In this document: positions 42,156-51,386 of the stretch, piece after piece
Layout: each line of letters starts with the position of its first letter
Numbering within the stretch: position 1 is the first letter of the stretch
Assembly (NCBI GenBank): GCA_045645205.1
Contig: JAZRIJ010000067.1
Location: forward strand, 1-63,249
Length of the DNA stretch: 63,249 nt
Origin: RGIG1995 sp045645205
Lineage (GTDB): Bacteria; Bacillota; Clostridia; Oscillospirales; CAG-272
Reading direction: 5' to 3'
The notes under the pieces: model-generated
The model's input: the letters and a program-made list of their open reading frames with translations, nothing else
Databases searched by the model: none
Told to the model about the DNA's origin: nothing
Position numbers and translations under genes: made by a program

Positions 42156-42209
42156 TTGACGTTTGTTGTATAAAGTTGTATGATGTATTATATACGAAAT
42201 TCGTATATA
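42156..42209 (+). promoter_or_regulatory. Promoter of glmS-glmL-glmE-mal with a 21-bp palindromic operator
   Basis: TTGACG (42156-42161), 17 nt, TATGAT (42179-42184). From 42189 to 42209 lies TATATACGAA-A-TTCGTATATA, a perfect palindrome that covers the predicted transcription start near 42191, the classic place for a repressor. No regulator gene is adjacent. Confidence 0.7.
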
Positions 42210-42256
42210 TGATATCGAATTATATATATTGAATGTAAAAATGACGAGGTATTATT

Positions 42257-42682
42257 ATGAATGCTAGTAAAAAAAAGGTATTGGTAATTGGCGTTATTGG
42301 TTCCGACGTTCATGCGGTTGGGAACAAAATCTTGTATCACGCTTTTACACAAGCTGGTTTTGAGGTTGTCAATCTGGGTGTTATGGTTACTCAGGAAGAG
42401 TATATCGCAGCGGCTATTGAGTCCAATGCTGACGCTATTGTCGTATCGTCTTTGTACGGACAAGGGGAGCTTGACTGTCGCGGTCTCAGAGAAAAATGCG
42501 ACGAGGCGGGACTTAAAGGTATTCCGCTTGTTGTCGGTGGAAACATTGTAATCGGTAAACAGAAGTTTGAAGACGTTGAAGAGCGTTTCAAGGCTATGGG
42601 ATTTGACAGAGCATTCCCTCCCGGTACATCTCCCGAAACTACCATTCAAGCTCTTCGCGAGCTTTTGCATATGGAAGGATAA
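42257..42682 (+). CDS. glmS: Methylaspartate (glutamate) mutase, cobalamin-binding S subunit
   Basis: A 141-residue B12-binding subunit of the adenosylcobalamin enzyme that turns L-glutamate into (2S,3S)-3-methylaspartate. The base-off B12 motif is clear: IGVIGSDVHAVGNKILYHAF with the cobalt-ligating His19, then VVSSLYGQGELDCRG and VVGGNIVIGKQKFEDV. First gene of the glm-mal operon. Confidence 0.97.
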   Translation: MNASKKKVLVIGVIGSDVHAVGNKILYHAFTQAGFEVVNLGVMVTQEEYIAAAIESNADAIVVSSLYGQGELDCRGLREKCDEAGLKGIPLVVGGNIVIGKQKFEDVEERFKAMGFDRAFPPGTSPETTIQALRELLHMEG

Positions 42683-42689
42683 TTTTTAA

Positions 42690-44081
42690 ATGAAAAACAT
42701 TTTGCTGATTGATTTTGGCAGTACATATACGAAGCTTACCGCAGTTGATGTGGAAGCTGAGGAAATACTCGGTACGTCAGCAGCGTTCACTACTATTTTT
42801 ACAGATATAAACGAGGGACTGAGAAAAGCTCTTGATATTCTCGAATCCAAAATTGGAAAGTTTCAGTATGAAGCCTGTTACGCGTGTTCGTCCGCTGCGG
42901 GCGGTCTGCGTATGGTAACGAGCGGTCTTGTTCCTGAGCTTACGGGTGAGGCAGCAAAACTTGCAAGTCTCGGTGCCGGCGCAAAGGTTGTCGGCGTTTA
43001 TGCTTTTCAGCTTACCGACGAGGATATTGAAGCTATAAAAGAATCAAAACCCGACATTCTTCTTCTTGTCGGCGGTACTGACGGTGGTAACACCGAATGT
43101 ATTTTGTATAACGCTGAAAAGATGAAGGCTCTTAACCCCGATATTCCCATTATTGTTGCAGGTAACCGTACGGTTTCAAAAGAATGTCAGTCCATTCTTG
43201 AAGGACACGAGGTTTACATTTGCCCTAACGTTATGCCGAAGTTTGGCGTTCTCAATGCTGAACCTACTCAAAAGAAGATTCGCGAAATTTTCCTCGAAAA
43301 GATAGTTGAAGCAAAGGGGCTTAACAAAGCATCCGAGCTTCTTTCCGATATTATGATGCCTACCCCTTCAGCTGTTCTTTCGGCTATGGAATTACTTTCA
43401 AAGGGATGTGAAGGGGAGCTTGGTATCGGCGAACTCGTTGCGGTTGACGTTGGTGGAGCTACTACCGATATATATTCTATTGCAGATGGTATGCCGGAGC
43501 ATATGAATACCGTTTTCAAAGGTCTTCCCGAACCGTATGCAAAACGTACAGTTGAGGGCGATATCGGTATGAGATACAGTATTCAAGGAATAGTTGATGC
43601 CGCAGGTATTAAAAAATTATGCTCACTTTCGGGGATTGCCGAAGACAGATTGCTCAAACTTGTGGATATGCTTAAAGAAAATACCGATATGGTTCCCGGC
43701 GACGATGCCGAGCTTGAAGCGCTTGATTTTGCACTTGCATCTTGCGCCATTGATGAAGCGGTTACCCGTCACGCGGGCAGTATCTACGAAACGTATACGA
43801 TGATGGGTCAGACCTTTGTTCAGGAAGGTAAAAACTTGACTAAGGTGAGACAAGTTGTTGTTACGGGCGGCAGCCTTATCCACACAAAACGCACTGTGGA
43901 AATAGCTTCCAATGCCCTTGCTACCCCCGAACGCCCCCAGTCTCTTAAACCGAGACAGGCGAATGTGTGGGTCGACAGAAAGTATATTATGGCAGCCATG
44001 GGGCTTCTCTCTGCTCACTACCCTCAGGCTGCGTTAAGAATTATGAAAAAGGAGTTAGAGTATCATGGATATTCGAAATAA
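42690..44081 (+). CDS. glmL: Methylaspartate mutase accessory protein GlmL/MutL
   Basis: A 463-residue ASKHA-fold ATPase-like protein that lies between the two mutase subunits in all known clusters and is thought to reactivate or protect the B12 enzyme. Phosphate-binding LIDFGSTYTKLTAVD, LLLVGGTDGGNTE and VAVDVGGATTDIYSI are conserved. It overlaps glmE by 17 nt. Confidence 0.95.
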   Translation: MKNILLIDFGSTYTKLTAVDVEAEEILGTSAAFTTIFTDINEGLRKALDILESKIGKFQYEACYACSSAAGGLRMVTSGLVPELTGEAAKLASLGAGAKVVGVYAFQLTDEDIEAIKESKPDILLLVGGTDGGNTECILYNAEKMKALNPDIPIIVAGNRTVSKECQSILEGHEVYICPNVMPKFGVLNAEPTQKKIREIFLEKIVEAKGLNKASELLSDIMMPTPSAVLSAMELLSKGCEGELGIGELVAVDVGGATTDIYSIADGMPEHMNTVFKGLPEPYAKRTVEGDIGMRYSIQGIVDAAGIKKLCSLSGIAEDRLLKLVDMLKENTDMVPGDDAELEALDFALASCAIDEAVTRHAGSIYETYTMMGQTFVQEGKNLTKVRQVVVTGGSLIHTKRTVEIASNALATPERPQSLKPRQANVWVDRKYIMAAMGLLSAHYPQAALRIMKKELEYHGYSK

Positions 44082-45516
44082 ACGTATATCAGACGAAGAA
44101 TTTAGCAAACTGCGCCAGGAGGTATTGGCTCAGTGGCCTACGGGCAAAGAGGTTGACCTTGAAGAAGCTGTTGCTTATCACAAGGCTATGCCCGAATCCA
44201 GAAAGTTTGGGAAAAAACTTCTTGATGCAAAGAAAGACAGAAGAACTCTTATTCAGCCCAGAGCCGGTGTTCCCGTTATTGAGGAACACATTAAGCTTAT
44301 GCAGTACCTTGAAAAGTACGGCGAAGCTGACCTTCTCCCATCTACAATCGACAGCTATACACGTCAGAACAGATATGAAGAAGCCGAAAACGGAGTTAAA
44401 GAATCTATTCGTCTCGGACGCGCTATGCTTAACGGTTTTCCTGCTGTAAACCACGGTGTTGCAAACTGCCGCCGTGTTGTTGAAAGTGTTAATGTTCCGC
44501 TTCAGGTTCGTCACGGTACTCCCGACGCAAGACTTCTTACTGAGATTACGCTTGCCGGAGGATTTACAAGCTATGAGGGGGGCGGTATCTCTTACAACCT
44601 ACCCTATTGCAAAAACGTTCCTATGGAACGTACTATCCGCGATTGGCAGTACACAGACCGTCTTGTAGGTGAATATGAAAAGATGGGCGTTTCCATCAAC
44701 CGTGAACCCTACGGTCCTCTTACAGGTACTTTGGTTCCTCCTTGTATTTCTCACGCGGTTGCTATTATCGAAGCTCTTCTCGCAGCAGAGCAGGGGGTTA
44801 AGAATATAACTGTAGGTTACGGTCAATGCGGTAACATCGTTCAGGACGTTGCTGCCATCAGAACTCTCGAAGAGCTTACAGATGAATATTTGAATAAGTA
44901 CGGATATAACGACGTTCAGGTAACAACAGTTCTCCACCAGTGGATGGGCGGTTTCCCTGCAGACGAAGCTAAGGCGTTCGGTGTTATTTCTTCGGGTAGC
45001 CTTATTGCAGCTCTTTCCAAGGCTACAAAGGTTATCGTTAAGACTCCTCACGAGGCTGTAGGTATTCCTACTATGGAAGCAAATGCAGAAGGTCTCCGTT
45101 GCACAAAGCAGGTCGTTAACATGATGTACGAGCAGACTTTCCAGGACAAGAACCTCGAAATTGAAAAAGAAATTATTCGCCTTGAAACACGTGCTATCGT
45201 TGATAAGTGCTTTGAACTCGGTAACGGTGATATTGCAGTCGGTACTTGCCGCGCAGTTGAAGCAGGCGTGGTTGACGTTCCTTTTGCTCCTTGCCGTATC
45301 AATGCAGGTCTTATGCTTCCTTGCCGCGACAATAACGGCGCTATCCGTATTCTTGAAATGGGTAATCTTCCTTTCTCTAAAGAAATTATCGATTTCCACA
45401 GAGAGAAAATTGAAGAGAGAGCAAAGACTGAAAACCGCAGCGCTTCTTTCCAGATGGTTGTAGACGATGTTTATGCTATCGGTAAGGGCCGTCTCGTTGG
45501 TCGTCCTAAATATTAA
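44065..45516 (+). CDS. glmE: Methylaspartate (glutamate) mutase, catalytic E subunit
   Basis: A 483-residue TIM-barrel subunit. Recognisable parts are RAGVPVIEEHIKLMQYLEKY, LPSTIDSYTRQNRYEEAENG, QVRHGTPDARLLTEITLAGG, SYNLPYCKNV and LVPPCISHAVAIIEALLAAE. It pairs with GlmS to form the active mutase. The gene is followed by mal after 32 nt. Confidence 0.97.
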   Translation: MDIRNKRISDEEFSKLRQEVLAQWPTGKEVDLEEAVAYHKAMPESRKFGKKLLDAKKDRRTLIQPRAGVPVIEEHIKLMQYLEKYGEADLLPSTIDSYTRQNRYEEAENGVKESIRLGRAMLNGFPAVNHGVANCRRVVESVNVPLQVRHGTPDARLLTEITLAGGFTSYEGGGISYNLPYCKNVPMERTIRDWQYTDRLVGEYEKMGVSINREPYGPLTGTLVPPCISHAVAIIEALLAAEQGVKNITVGYGQCGNIVQDVAAIRTLEELTDEYLNKYGYNDVQVTTVLHQWMGGFPADEAKAFGVISSGSLIAALSKATKVIVKTPHEAVGIPTMEANAEGLRCTKQVVNMMYEQTFQDKNLEIEKEIIRLETRAIVDKCFELGNGDIAVGTCRAVEAGVVDVPFAPCRINAGLMLPCRDNNGAIRILEMGNLPFSKEIIDFHREKIEERAKTENRSASFQMVVDDVYAIGKGRLVGRPKY

Positions 45517-45548
45517 TAATAACACATATAAATAAGGAGTATATGACT

Positions 45549-46799
45549 ATGAAAATTGTAAATGTTATTTGTTCACCCGGTCGTACAGGATTCTATTTTG
45601 ATGACCAGCGCGCTATCAAACGCGGTGCAGGACACGACGGAATGTTTTATGTAGGTTCACCCGTAACTGAAGGTTTCCAGGCTATTCGTCAGGCAGGTGA
45701 ATCCATTTCCGTTATGATCGTACTTGAAGACGGTCAGGTTGCATACGGCGATTGTGCCGCTGTTCAGTATTCCGGAGCAGGCGGCCGTGATCCCCTCTTC
45801 CTTGCAAAGGACTTTATTCCGATTATTGAAAAATATATTAAGCCCGAACTTGTTGGACGTGAGGCAGATGACTTCCGCGGTCTTACAAAAATGATGGAAG
45901 CAATTCAGGTTGAGGGCAAACGTCTTCACACAGCTATTCGTTACGGAGTATCTCAGGCGCTTCTTGACGCTGTTGCAAAAGCAACAGGCAGAATGATGTG
46001 CGAAGTTGTTGCAGACGAATACGGATGTTCTGTAAGTGAAAAACCCGTTCCGATATTCACGCAGTCGGGTGATGACCGTTATGACAATGCTGATAAGATG
46101 ATTATTAAGGGAGCTCAGGTTCTTCCTCACGCATTGATTAACCATGTTGAAACAAAGCTTGGTAAGAACGGCGAATTGTTGGCTGATTATACTGCTTGGT
46201 TGCGCGACCGTATTCTCGAAAATCGTGTAGATTCAGAATATATGCCCGTAATGCACATGGACGTATACGGCACTATCGGTGCTGTGTTCGGCAATAACAA
46301 TTACAAAGAAATGGCTGACTATATAGAAAAGCTCGGCGAAATCGCTAAACCCTTTAAGCTCCGCATTGAAGGTCCTATGGACTGCGACAGCACAAGAGAA
46401 GCTCAGATCGAAGCTCTTGCAGGTCTCACAGCAGAGCTTGACAAACGCGGCTGTGATGTTGAGCTTGTTGCTGATGAATGGTGCAATACTCTTGAAGACA
46501 TTAAGCTCTTTGCAGACAACAAGGCAGGTCATATGATTCAGATTAAGACTCCTGACCTTGGCGGTGTAAATAATACTATCGAAGCAGTTCTTTATTGTAA
46601 AGAAAAGGGAATTGGCGCATATCAGGGTGGTACATGTAACGAAACAGACCGTTCAGCTCAGGTTTGCGTACACTGTGCAATGGCAACACAACCTACACAG
46701 ATTCTTGCAAAGCCCGGTATGGGTGTTGACGAAGGCTATATGATCGTTTACAACGAAATGAGCCGTATCATTGCTATTCGTGAAGCAAAAAAAGCGTAA
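45549..46799 (+). CDS. mal: Methylaspartate ammonia-lyase
   Basis: A 416-residue enolase-superfamily enzyme that removes ammonia from 3-methylaspartate to give mesaconate. Visible segments: VICSPGRTGFYFDDQRAIKR, YGDCAAVQYSGAGGRDPLF, AIRYGVSQALLDAVA, IEGPMDCDSTREAQIEAL, ELVADEWCNT (metal acids) and QIKTPDLGG, which holds the lysine known as catalytic base in the family. GGAG lies 9 nt before ATG 45549; the ATG at 45543 is only 3 nt from it. Last gene of the operon. Confidence 0.96.
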   Translation: MKIVNVICSPGRTGFYFDDQRAIKRGAGHDGMFYVGSPVTEGFQAIRQAGESISVMIVLEDGQVAYGDCAAVQYSGAGGRDPLFLAKDFIPIIEKYIKPELVGREADDFRGLTKMMEAIQVEGKRLHTAIRYGVSQALLDAVAKATGRMMCEVVADEYGCSVSEKPVPIFTQSGDDRYDNADKMIIKGAQVLPHALINHVETKLGKNGELLADYTAWLRDRILENRVDSEYMPVMHMDVYGTIGAVFGNNNYKEMADYIEKLGEIAKPFKLRIEGPMDCDSTREAQIEALAGLTAELDKRGCDVELVADEWCNTLEDIKLFADNKAGHMIQIKTPDLGGVNNTIEAVLYCKEKGIGAYQGGTCNETDRSAQVCVHCAMATQPTQILAKPGMGVDEGYMIVYNEMSRIIAIREAKKA

Positions 46800-46818
46800 G
46801 GCATAAAACATAAAAATT

Positions 46819-46858
46819 TGCCCAACTTCTTAAAAAGGAGTTGGGCAGTTCTATTTTT
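46819..46858 (+). terminator. Terminator of the glm-mal operon
   Basis: TGCCCAACTTCT pairs with AGGAGTTGGGCA, followed by GTTCTATTTTT. Confidence 0.88.
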
Positions 46859-47007
46859 GGAGAAATAAAAAAATAAGTGTACTTTTAATTCCGATTTATT
46901 AAACCTGTGTTTTTGATATTCTAAATAAATATTATTGTTAACAAAAAATGTAAAAAATTTTTAAAGCATAGTGTTAATGTTTTTTAATTTGGGTAAAAAA
47001 ACTTAAT

Positions 47008-47036
47008 TGACGTACATATATTTATATGGTATAATG
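47008..47036 (+). promoter_or_regulatory. Promoter of murI
   Basis: TTGACG (47008-47013), 17 nt, TATAAT (47031-47036), 34 nt before the ATG. Confidence 0.8.
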
Positions 47037-47070
47037 AACAAAGAAACTAAACTCAAAGGTGGTTGCGTGA

Positions 47071-47841
47071 ATGAAAAAAACAGACCCTATTGCAGTGTTT
47101 GATTCGGGGGTTGGTGGAATAAGTGTATTGAAAGAGTTACTTACGCTTATGCCGAACGAGAATTTTATATATTACGGCGACTCGATAAATGCCCCTTACG
47201 GAATCAAAAGCGCCGACGAAATAAGGGTATTAACAAGAAAGAATGCAGAGATATTGCTTGAAAAGGGTGCAAAAGCAATTGTTATTGCCTGCAATACGGC
47301 TACAAGCGTCGCGGCTGATTTTTTACGTAAAGAATATCCCGAAATACCGATTATAGGTATTGAGCCTGCGGTCAAGCCGGCGGTTTTGTATAAGATACAT
47401 CCGACGGTTATTGTAATGGCGACACCGTTGACATTGTCTCAAGATAAGTTTGACGAGCTGGCACGCCGTTATGATAATGCGGCTAATATTATAGCCCTAC
47501 CTTGTCCGGGACTTGTAAAGCTGATAGAACGGGGAATAGTTGAAGGACCTGAGCTTGACGAACATCTAAAAGAGATTTTTGCTCCATTCAGATATTTAAA
47601 GGTTGATTCGGTCGTTCTCGGTTGTACCCACTATCCTCATATTAAGGAAGCCGTATGCAAAGCATTTGATTATAAAGTTGTTACATTTGACGGAGGAAGC
47701 GGAACAGCGAGAGAGACGAAAAGGAAGCTTGAAGAGATCAATATACTTAACGACCAAACGCAGAAAGGCGAGCTTCATATTATAAATACCCTTGGTACAA
47801 AAGAAATAATGGATCTAACATACTTCTTGTTGAACAGATAA
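47071..47841 (+). CDS. murI: Glutamate racemase
   Basis: A 256-residue enzyme that supplies D-glutamate for peptidoglycan. The paired catalytic cysteines lie in IVIACNTATSVAA and SVVLGCTHYPHI; FDSGVGGISVLKEL and YYGDSINAPYG are also typical. It has its own promoter and terminator, so it is independent of the glutamate fermentation operon. Confidence 0.96.
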   Translation: MKKTDPIAVFDSGVGGISVLKELLTLMPNENFIYYGDSINAPYGIKSADEIRVLTRKNAEILLEKGAKAIVIACNTATSVAADFLRKEYPEIPIIGIEPAVKPAVLYKIHPTVIVMATPLTLSQDKFDELARRYDNAANIIALPCPGLVKLIERGIVEGPELDEHLKEIFAPFRYLKVDSVVLGCTHYPHIKEAVCKAFDYKVVTFDGGSGTARETKRKLEEINILNDQTQKGELHIINTLGTKEIMDLTYFLLNR

Positions 47842-47845
47842 AACA

Positions 47846-47873
47846 AACGGACTGATTTTTTTGTCAGTCCGTT
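47846..47873. terminator. Bidirectional terminator between murI and the small membrane protein gene
   Basis: AACGGACTGA pairs with TCAGTCCGTT across a T-rich loop. Confidence 0.75.
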
Positions 47874-47894
47874 GTTCATTATGTTCGGAAATTA

Positions 47895-48026
47895 TCAGAT
47901 AAGCTGAAAGATCATTGCGCACGAACCGAGGAGCATAAGTCCGCCCATTATGCCACAAACAATTCTAATAACAAGCTTATCCTTATCTGTTTTTGACATT
48001 TTTTTCTTCTTAGTTGCGTTTTCCAT
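47895..48026 (-). CDS. Small basic single-pass membrane protein, 43 residues
   Basis: MENATKKKKMSKTDKDKLVI followed by one hydrophobic helix (IVCGIMGGLMLLGSCAMIFQ) and LI. GAGGTG lies 6 nt upstream of ATG 48026. A Lys-rich cytoplasmic head with one helix is a pattern seen in many unnamed Firmicutes small proteins. No known function. Confidence 0.65.
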   Translation of the reverse strand: MENATKKKKMSKTDKDKLVIRIVCGIMGGLMLLGSCAMIFQLI

Positions 48027-48130
48027 TCCATTCACCTCAATATATAAGTCTAATATTAGATCAAAATAATTTATTGTCAAGTATTATTATATCACAGAAA
48101 TTATAAATATACAAGTACCAAATTTTATTT

Positions 48131-50332
48131 TTAGTCAAGGGATGATCCTGTTGCCGGGACTTTTATTTTTTTGCATCCCTTAGCGCTGGGATATTTTTCT
48201 TCAAAGTCTTGCACCGCCTTAATAACCTTTTGTTTTGGTTTAAGCTTAAACAGCGCCGTGCCTTGCGATGAACGAGTCGTTTTTTCTGTTATAAGTTTTG
48301 TATTTATTGCAATAGCTTTATTATTGTCAGCTATCATCAATATATCAAAATGCTGTTTTTCATAGAATACTGCAACTATTGGCGATGCTGATGAATATGC
48401 ACCCGTCAGCTTCTTTCTGAAGGATTTTGTTTCGTATGCTTTGACGGGGACTTTAACACCCTTGCCGTTTTCAAATATAAATATAAATTTGTCATTTTCG
48501 TTATATTCATTCAAAACCTTCATATAGACAACTTTTTCGCCGTCTTCAAAGCCAAGCTTTGCAGGCATATATTCACCGAGGGATGAAGCTTTGTCGCAGT
48601 CAAAATCCTTGACCTTTGCTCTGTACATTTGACATCTATCGGAGAAGAACACCAGCTCGTCAAGATTTGTTGCGCTCTCTTCAACCCTTATCTCGTCGCC
48701 TTCTTTAAGCTTCTGCTCGTCGTTTCCACGGAGAGAAACAAGAGTTATCTTTTTAAAGAATCCGTCTCTTGTAAGAACGAGTTTAACATTATAATTCTCA
48801 ATATATTCCTCTTCTTTGTATTCTGAAACATCATAGTCATAGATAAGCTGTGTCTTTCTGGGCTGACCGAACTTTTCTTTAATTTCTTTTAGCTGTTTTG
48901 CAATAACAGCTTTTACTTTAGAATCGTTCTCTATCGTGTCTTTCAGCTCTGCAATTTCTTTTTGCAGAGCTTCAATTTCTTTAACTCTGTTTATGATATA
49001 TTCAAGGTTGAGGTTGCGGAGCTTAATATCCGCAATATAGTTTGCCTGTATCTCGTCAATATCAAAGCCTGCCATAAGGTTGGGTACAACGTCTTTTTCG
49101 TTCTTCGTTTCACGGATAATCTGAATAGCCTTGTCAATATCAAGAATAATCTTGCCGAGACCGAGAAGCAGGTGGAGCTTTTCGCTCTTTCTATCGTGCT
49201 CGTATTGCAGCTCACGCTTAACACAGCCCATTCTGAATTTTATCCATTCTGTAAGCAGCTCCGTTACGCCCATCTGTCGTGGAACCATATCAACAAGCAC
49301 GTTAAAGTTACAGCTGAAGTTGTCTTCTAATGGAGTGAGCTTATAGAGCTTTACCATAAGCTTGTCGGGATCTGTACCTCTTCTGAGATCGATGGTAAGC
49401 TTGAAGCCGTGAAGGTCTATTTCATCTCTAAAGTCGGTAACTTCTTTGAGCTTGCCCTCTTTCACAAGGTCGGTCATACGCTTCATAATGGCTTCGATAG
49501 AGGTGGAGTAGGGGATTTCTATAACATCGATACAGTTTGCCTCTTTGTCGTAGGTATATCTTGCACGGAGCTTAACGCTTCCTGCGCCCGTTTCAAAAAT
49601 TTCCTTCATCTGTTCACGATTGTAAATAAGAGATGCCCCGCCCGGAAAGTCGGGAGCTTTTATAATATCCAGCATTTTTTCAATATCAGTCTTAGAATTT
49701 TTCAAAAGCTGAATAGTTCCGTCGCATATTTCATTAAGATTAAATGAACAAATAGAGCTTGCCATACCTACGGCAACGCCCATGTTAGGTGAAACAAGAA
49801 CGTTTGGAAATGCGGTAGGGAGCAATGTAGGCTCAGTCATTGAGTTGTCATAGTTGGGGATAAATTCAACGGCATTCTTGTCAATTCCCCTAAATATTTC
49901 CGAACATATAGGGTCGAGTTTGGCTTCGGTATAACGTGCAGCCGCATATGCCATATCACGGCTGTAGTGCTTTCCGAATGACCCTTTTGAATCAACAAAA
50001 GGATGGAGCAATGCCTCGTTTCCCTTTGTAAGTCTTACCATTGTTTCATAAATTGAAGCATCTCCGTGAGGGTTAAGCTTCATTGTCTGACCTACAATGT
50101 TTGCGCTTTTTGTGCGCGCACCGTTCATAAGTCCCATCTTATACATGGTATACAAAAGCTTACGGTGTGATGGCTTAAAACCGTCGATCTCCGGAATCGC
50201 TCTCGATATGATAACGCTCATAGCGTAGGGCATATAGTTTTTCTCAATGGTTTCTGTTATGGGTTGAATAACCGGAATAGCTTCCGGGAGCTGTTCTTCA
50301 ATAATTGCAGCGCTCTTTCTTTTTCTCGCCAT
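48131..50332 (-). CDS. Type IIA DNA topoisomerase subunit A (GyrA/ParC family)
   Basis: A 733-residue enzyme. The breakage-reunion domain has the active-site tyrosine in AAARYTEAKL (Tyr134), with SRAIPEIDGFKPSHRKLLYT and KLNPHGDASIYETMVRL. A long coiled coil follows (IEALQKEIAELKDTIENDSK). The C-terminal domain has beta-propeller-like blades but no GyrA box (QRRGGKG), so it is closer to topoisomerase IV ParC or a clostridial paralogue than to gyrase. The partner B subunit is not in the window; tsaC lies directly upstream in the same direction. Confidence 0.88.
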   Translation of the reverse strand: MARKRKSAAIIEEQLPEAIPVIQPITETIEKNYMPYAMSVIISRAIPEIDGFKPSHRKLLYTMYKMGLMNGARTKSANIVGQTMKLNPHGDASIYETMVRLTKGNEALLHPFVDSKGSFGKHYSRDMAYAAARYTEAKLDPICSEIFRGIDKNAVEFIPNYDNSMTEPTLLPTAFPNVLVSPNMGVAVGMASSICSFNLNEICDGTIQLLKNSKTDIEKMLDIIKAPDFPGGASLIYNREQMKEIFETGAGSVKLRARYTYDKEANCIDVIEIPYSTSIEAIMKRMTDLVKEGKLKEVTDFRDEIDLHGFKLTIDLRRGTDPDKLMVKLYKLTPLEDNFSCNFNVLVDMVPRQMGVTELLTEWIKFRMGCVKRELQYEHDRKSEKLHLLLGLGKIILDIDKAIQIIRETKNEKDVVPNLMAGFDIDEIQANYIADIKLRNLNLEYIINRVKEIEALQKEIAELKDTIENDSKVKAVIAKQLKEIKEKFGQPRKTQLIYDYDVSEYKEEEYIENYNVKLVLTRDGFFKKITLVSLRGNDEQKLKEGDEIRVEESATNLDELVFFSDRCQMYRAKVKDFDCDKASSLGEYMPAKLGFEDGEKVVYMKVLNEYNENDKFIFIFENGKGVKVPVKAYETKSFRKKLTGAYSSASPIVAVFYEKQHFDILMIADNNKAIAINTKLITEKTTRSSQGTALFKLKPKQKVIKAVQDFEEKYPSAKGCKKIKVPATGSSLD

Positions 50333-50339
50333 ATTTTAT

Positions 50340-51374
50340 TTACTCCTGTGTTTTATTTATATTTATAATGCTGAAACCTGCCGCGCGTATAAGTCTGTTG
50401 TAGACTGCAAGTCCCACACCTTTGTCCGAGGGAAGTCTTGCGTATATTACGTCAACATTCATACAGTCGAAGCGGCGGAGCTTGTCAAAAAGCTCGTGGG
50501 CTTGTTTTTCTTCGTCAAAATGTCCGCCGAAGGTGAGCAGCTTCTCAGATGAAAGTTGTCTTGCATCTTCGTCAAAGCAGAGTATACCGCAGTTTTCAGT
50601 CTGCTGCTTCTCTTTAAAAAATGCAATTATATCATCATCTCTTCCGTCAATAAGATAGACGGGGGACGATGGTGCGTAGTGTCTGTATTTCATACCCGGA
50701 CTTGCGGGAGTTGCGGCTGTGCATTGATTTTTGACCGCTTGGTTTATAGTTATGTCGGGAATGATCAGGCAAAGCTCTTCGTATGTAACCTTTCCTGGAC
50801 GAAGTATTTCCGCCGAGTTTCCTTTTAATATAATAACCGTTGATTCAACCCCGACATCGCATTCCCCACCGTTGATTATGGCATCGACTTTGCCGTTCAT
50901 ATCTTCAACAACATGTTCAAATGTTGTTGGACTTGGTCTGCCCGAAATGTTAGCTGACGGTGCCGCTATGGGACAGCCCGAAGCTTCAATAAGCTTGTGC
51001 GCTATTTTATTTGAGGGAACACGTAATGCAACCGTATCAAGACCGCAGGTTACTTCATCGGGTATTATTTCTTTTTTGGGAAGAATAATAGTCAAAGGGC
51101 CCGGCATAAGCTTTTCCGCAAGCTTGTAGAAAAGTTCGCTTGTACGGGCATACTTTTCGGCATCTTCCGCTTTTGCAAGATGGACAATGAGAGGGTTGTC
51201 CATAGGTCTGCCCTTTGCCTTATATACATTTGTAACGGCGTTTTTGTCAAGCGCGTTTGCGCCCAGACCGTAAACCGTTTCGGTGGGCATAACAACAAGT
51301 CCGCCTTTTTTTATTATATCCGATGCTGTGACAATGTTTTTGTCATTTGCATCACGAATTAATAGTGTTTGCAT
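50340..51374 (-). CDS. tsaC: Threonylcarbamoyl-AMP synthase, Sua5 type
   Basis: A 344-residue enzyme that makes threonylcarbamoyl-AMP for the t6A modification of tRNA. The YrdC domain shows GLVVMPTETVYGLGANALDK, AKGRPMDNPLIVHL and PIAAPSANISGRPSPTTF, and the C-terminal ~130 residues are the Sua5 extension (SPGMKYRHYAPSSPVYLIDG). Operon partner of prfA and coaE. Confidence 0.94.
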   Translation of the reverse strand: MQTLLIRDANDKNIVTASDIIKKGGLVVMPTETVYGLGANALDKNAVTNVYKAKGRPMDNPLIVHLAKAEDAEKYARTSELFYKLAEKLMPGPLTIILPKKEIIPDEVTCGLDTVALRVPSNKIAHKLIEASGCPIAAPSANISGRPSPTTFEHVVEDMNGKVDAIINGGECDVGVESTVIILKGNSAEILRPGKVTYEELCLIIPDITINQAVKNQCTAATPASPGMKYRHYAPSSPVYLIDGRDDDIIAFFKEKQQTENCGILCFDEDARQLSSEKLLTFGGHFDEEKQAHELFDKLRRFDCMNVDVIYARLPSDKGVGLAVYNRLIRAAGFSIININKTQE

Positions 51375-51386
51375 ATAAATCTACCT

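Noticed and set aside
47071..47841. murI as part of the glutamate fermentation operon
   Set aside because: A strong terminator follows mal and murI has its own TTGACG-17-TATAAT promoter; racemase is needed for cell wall synthesis in any case.
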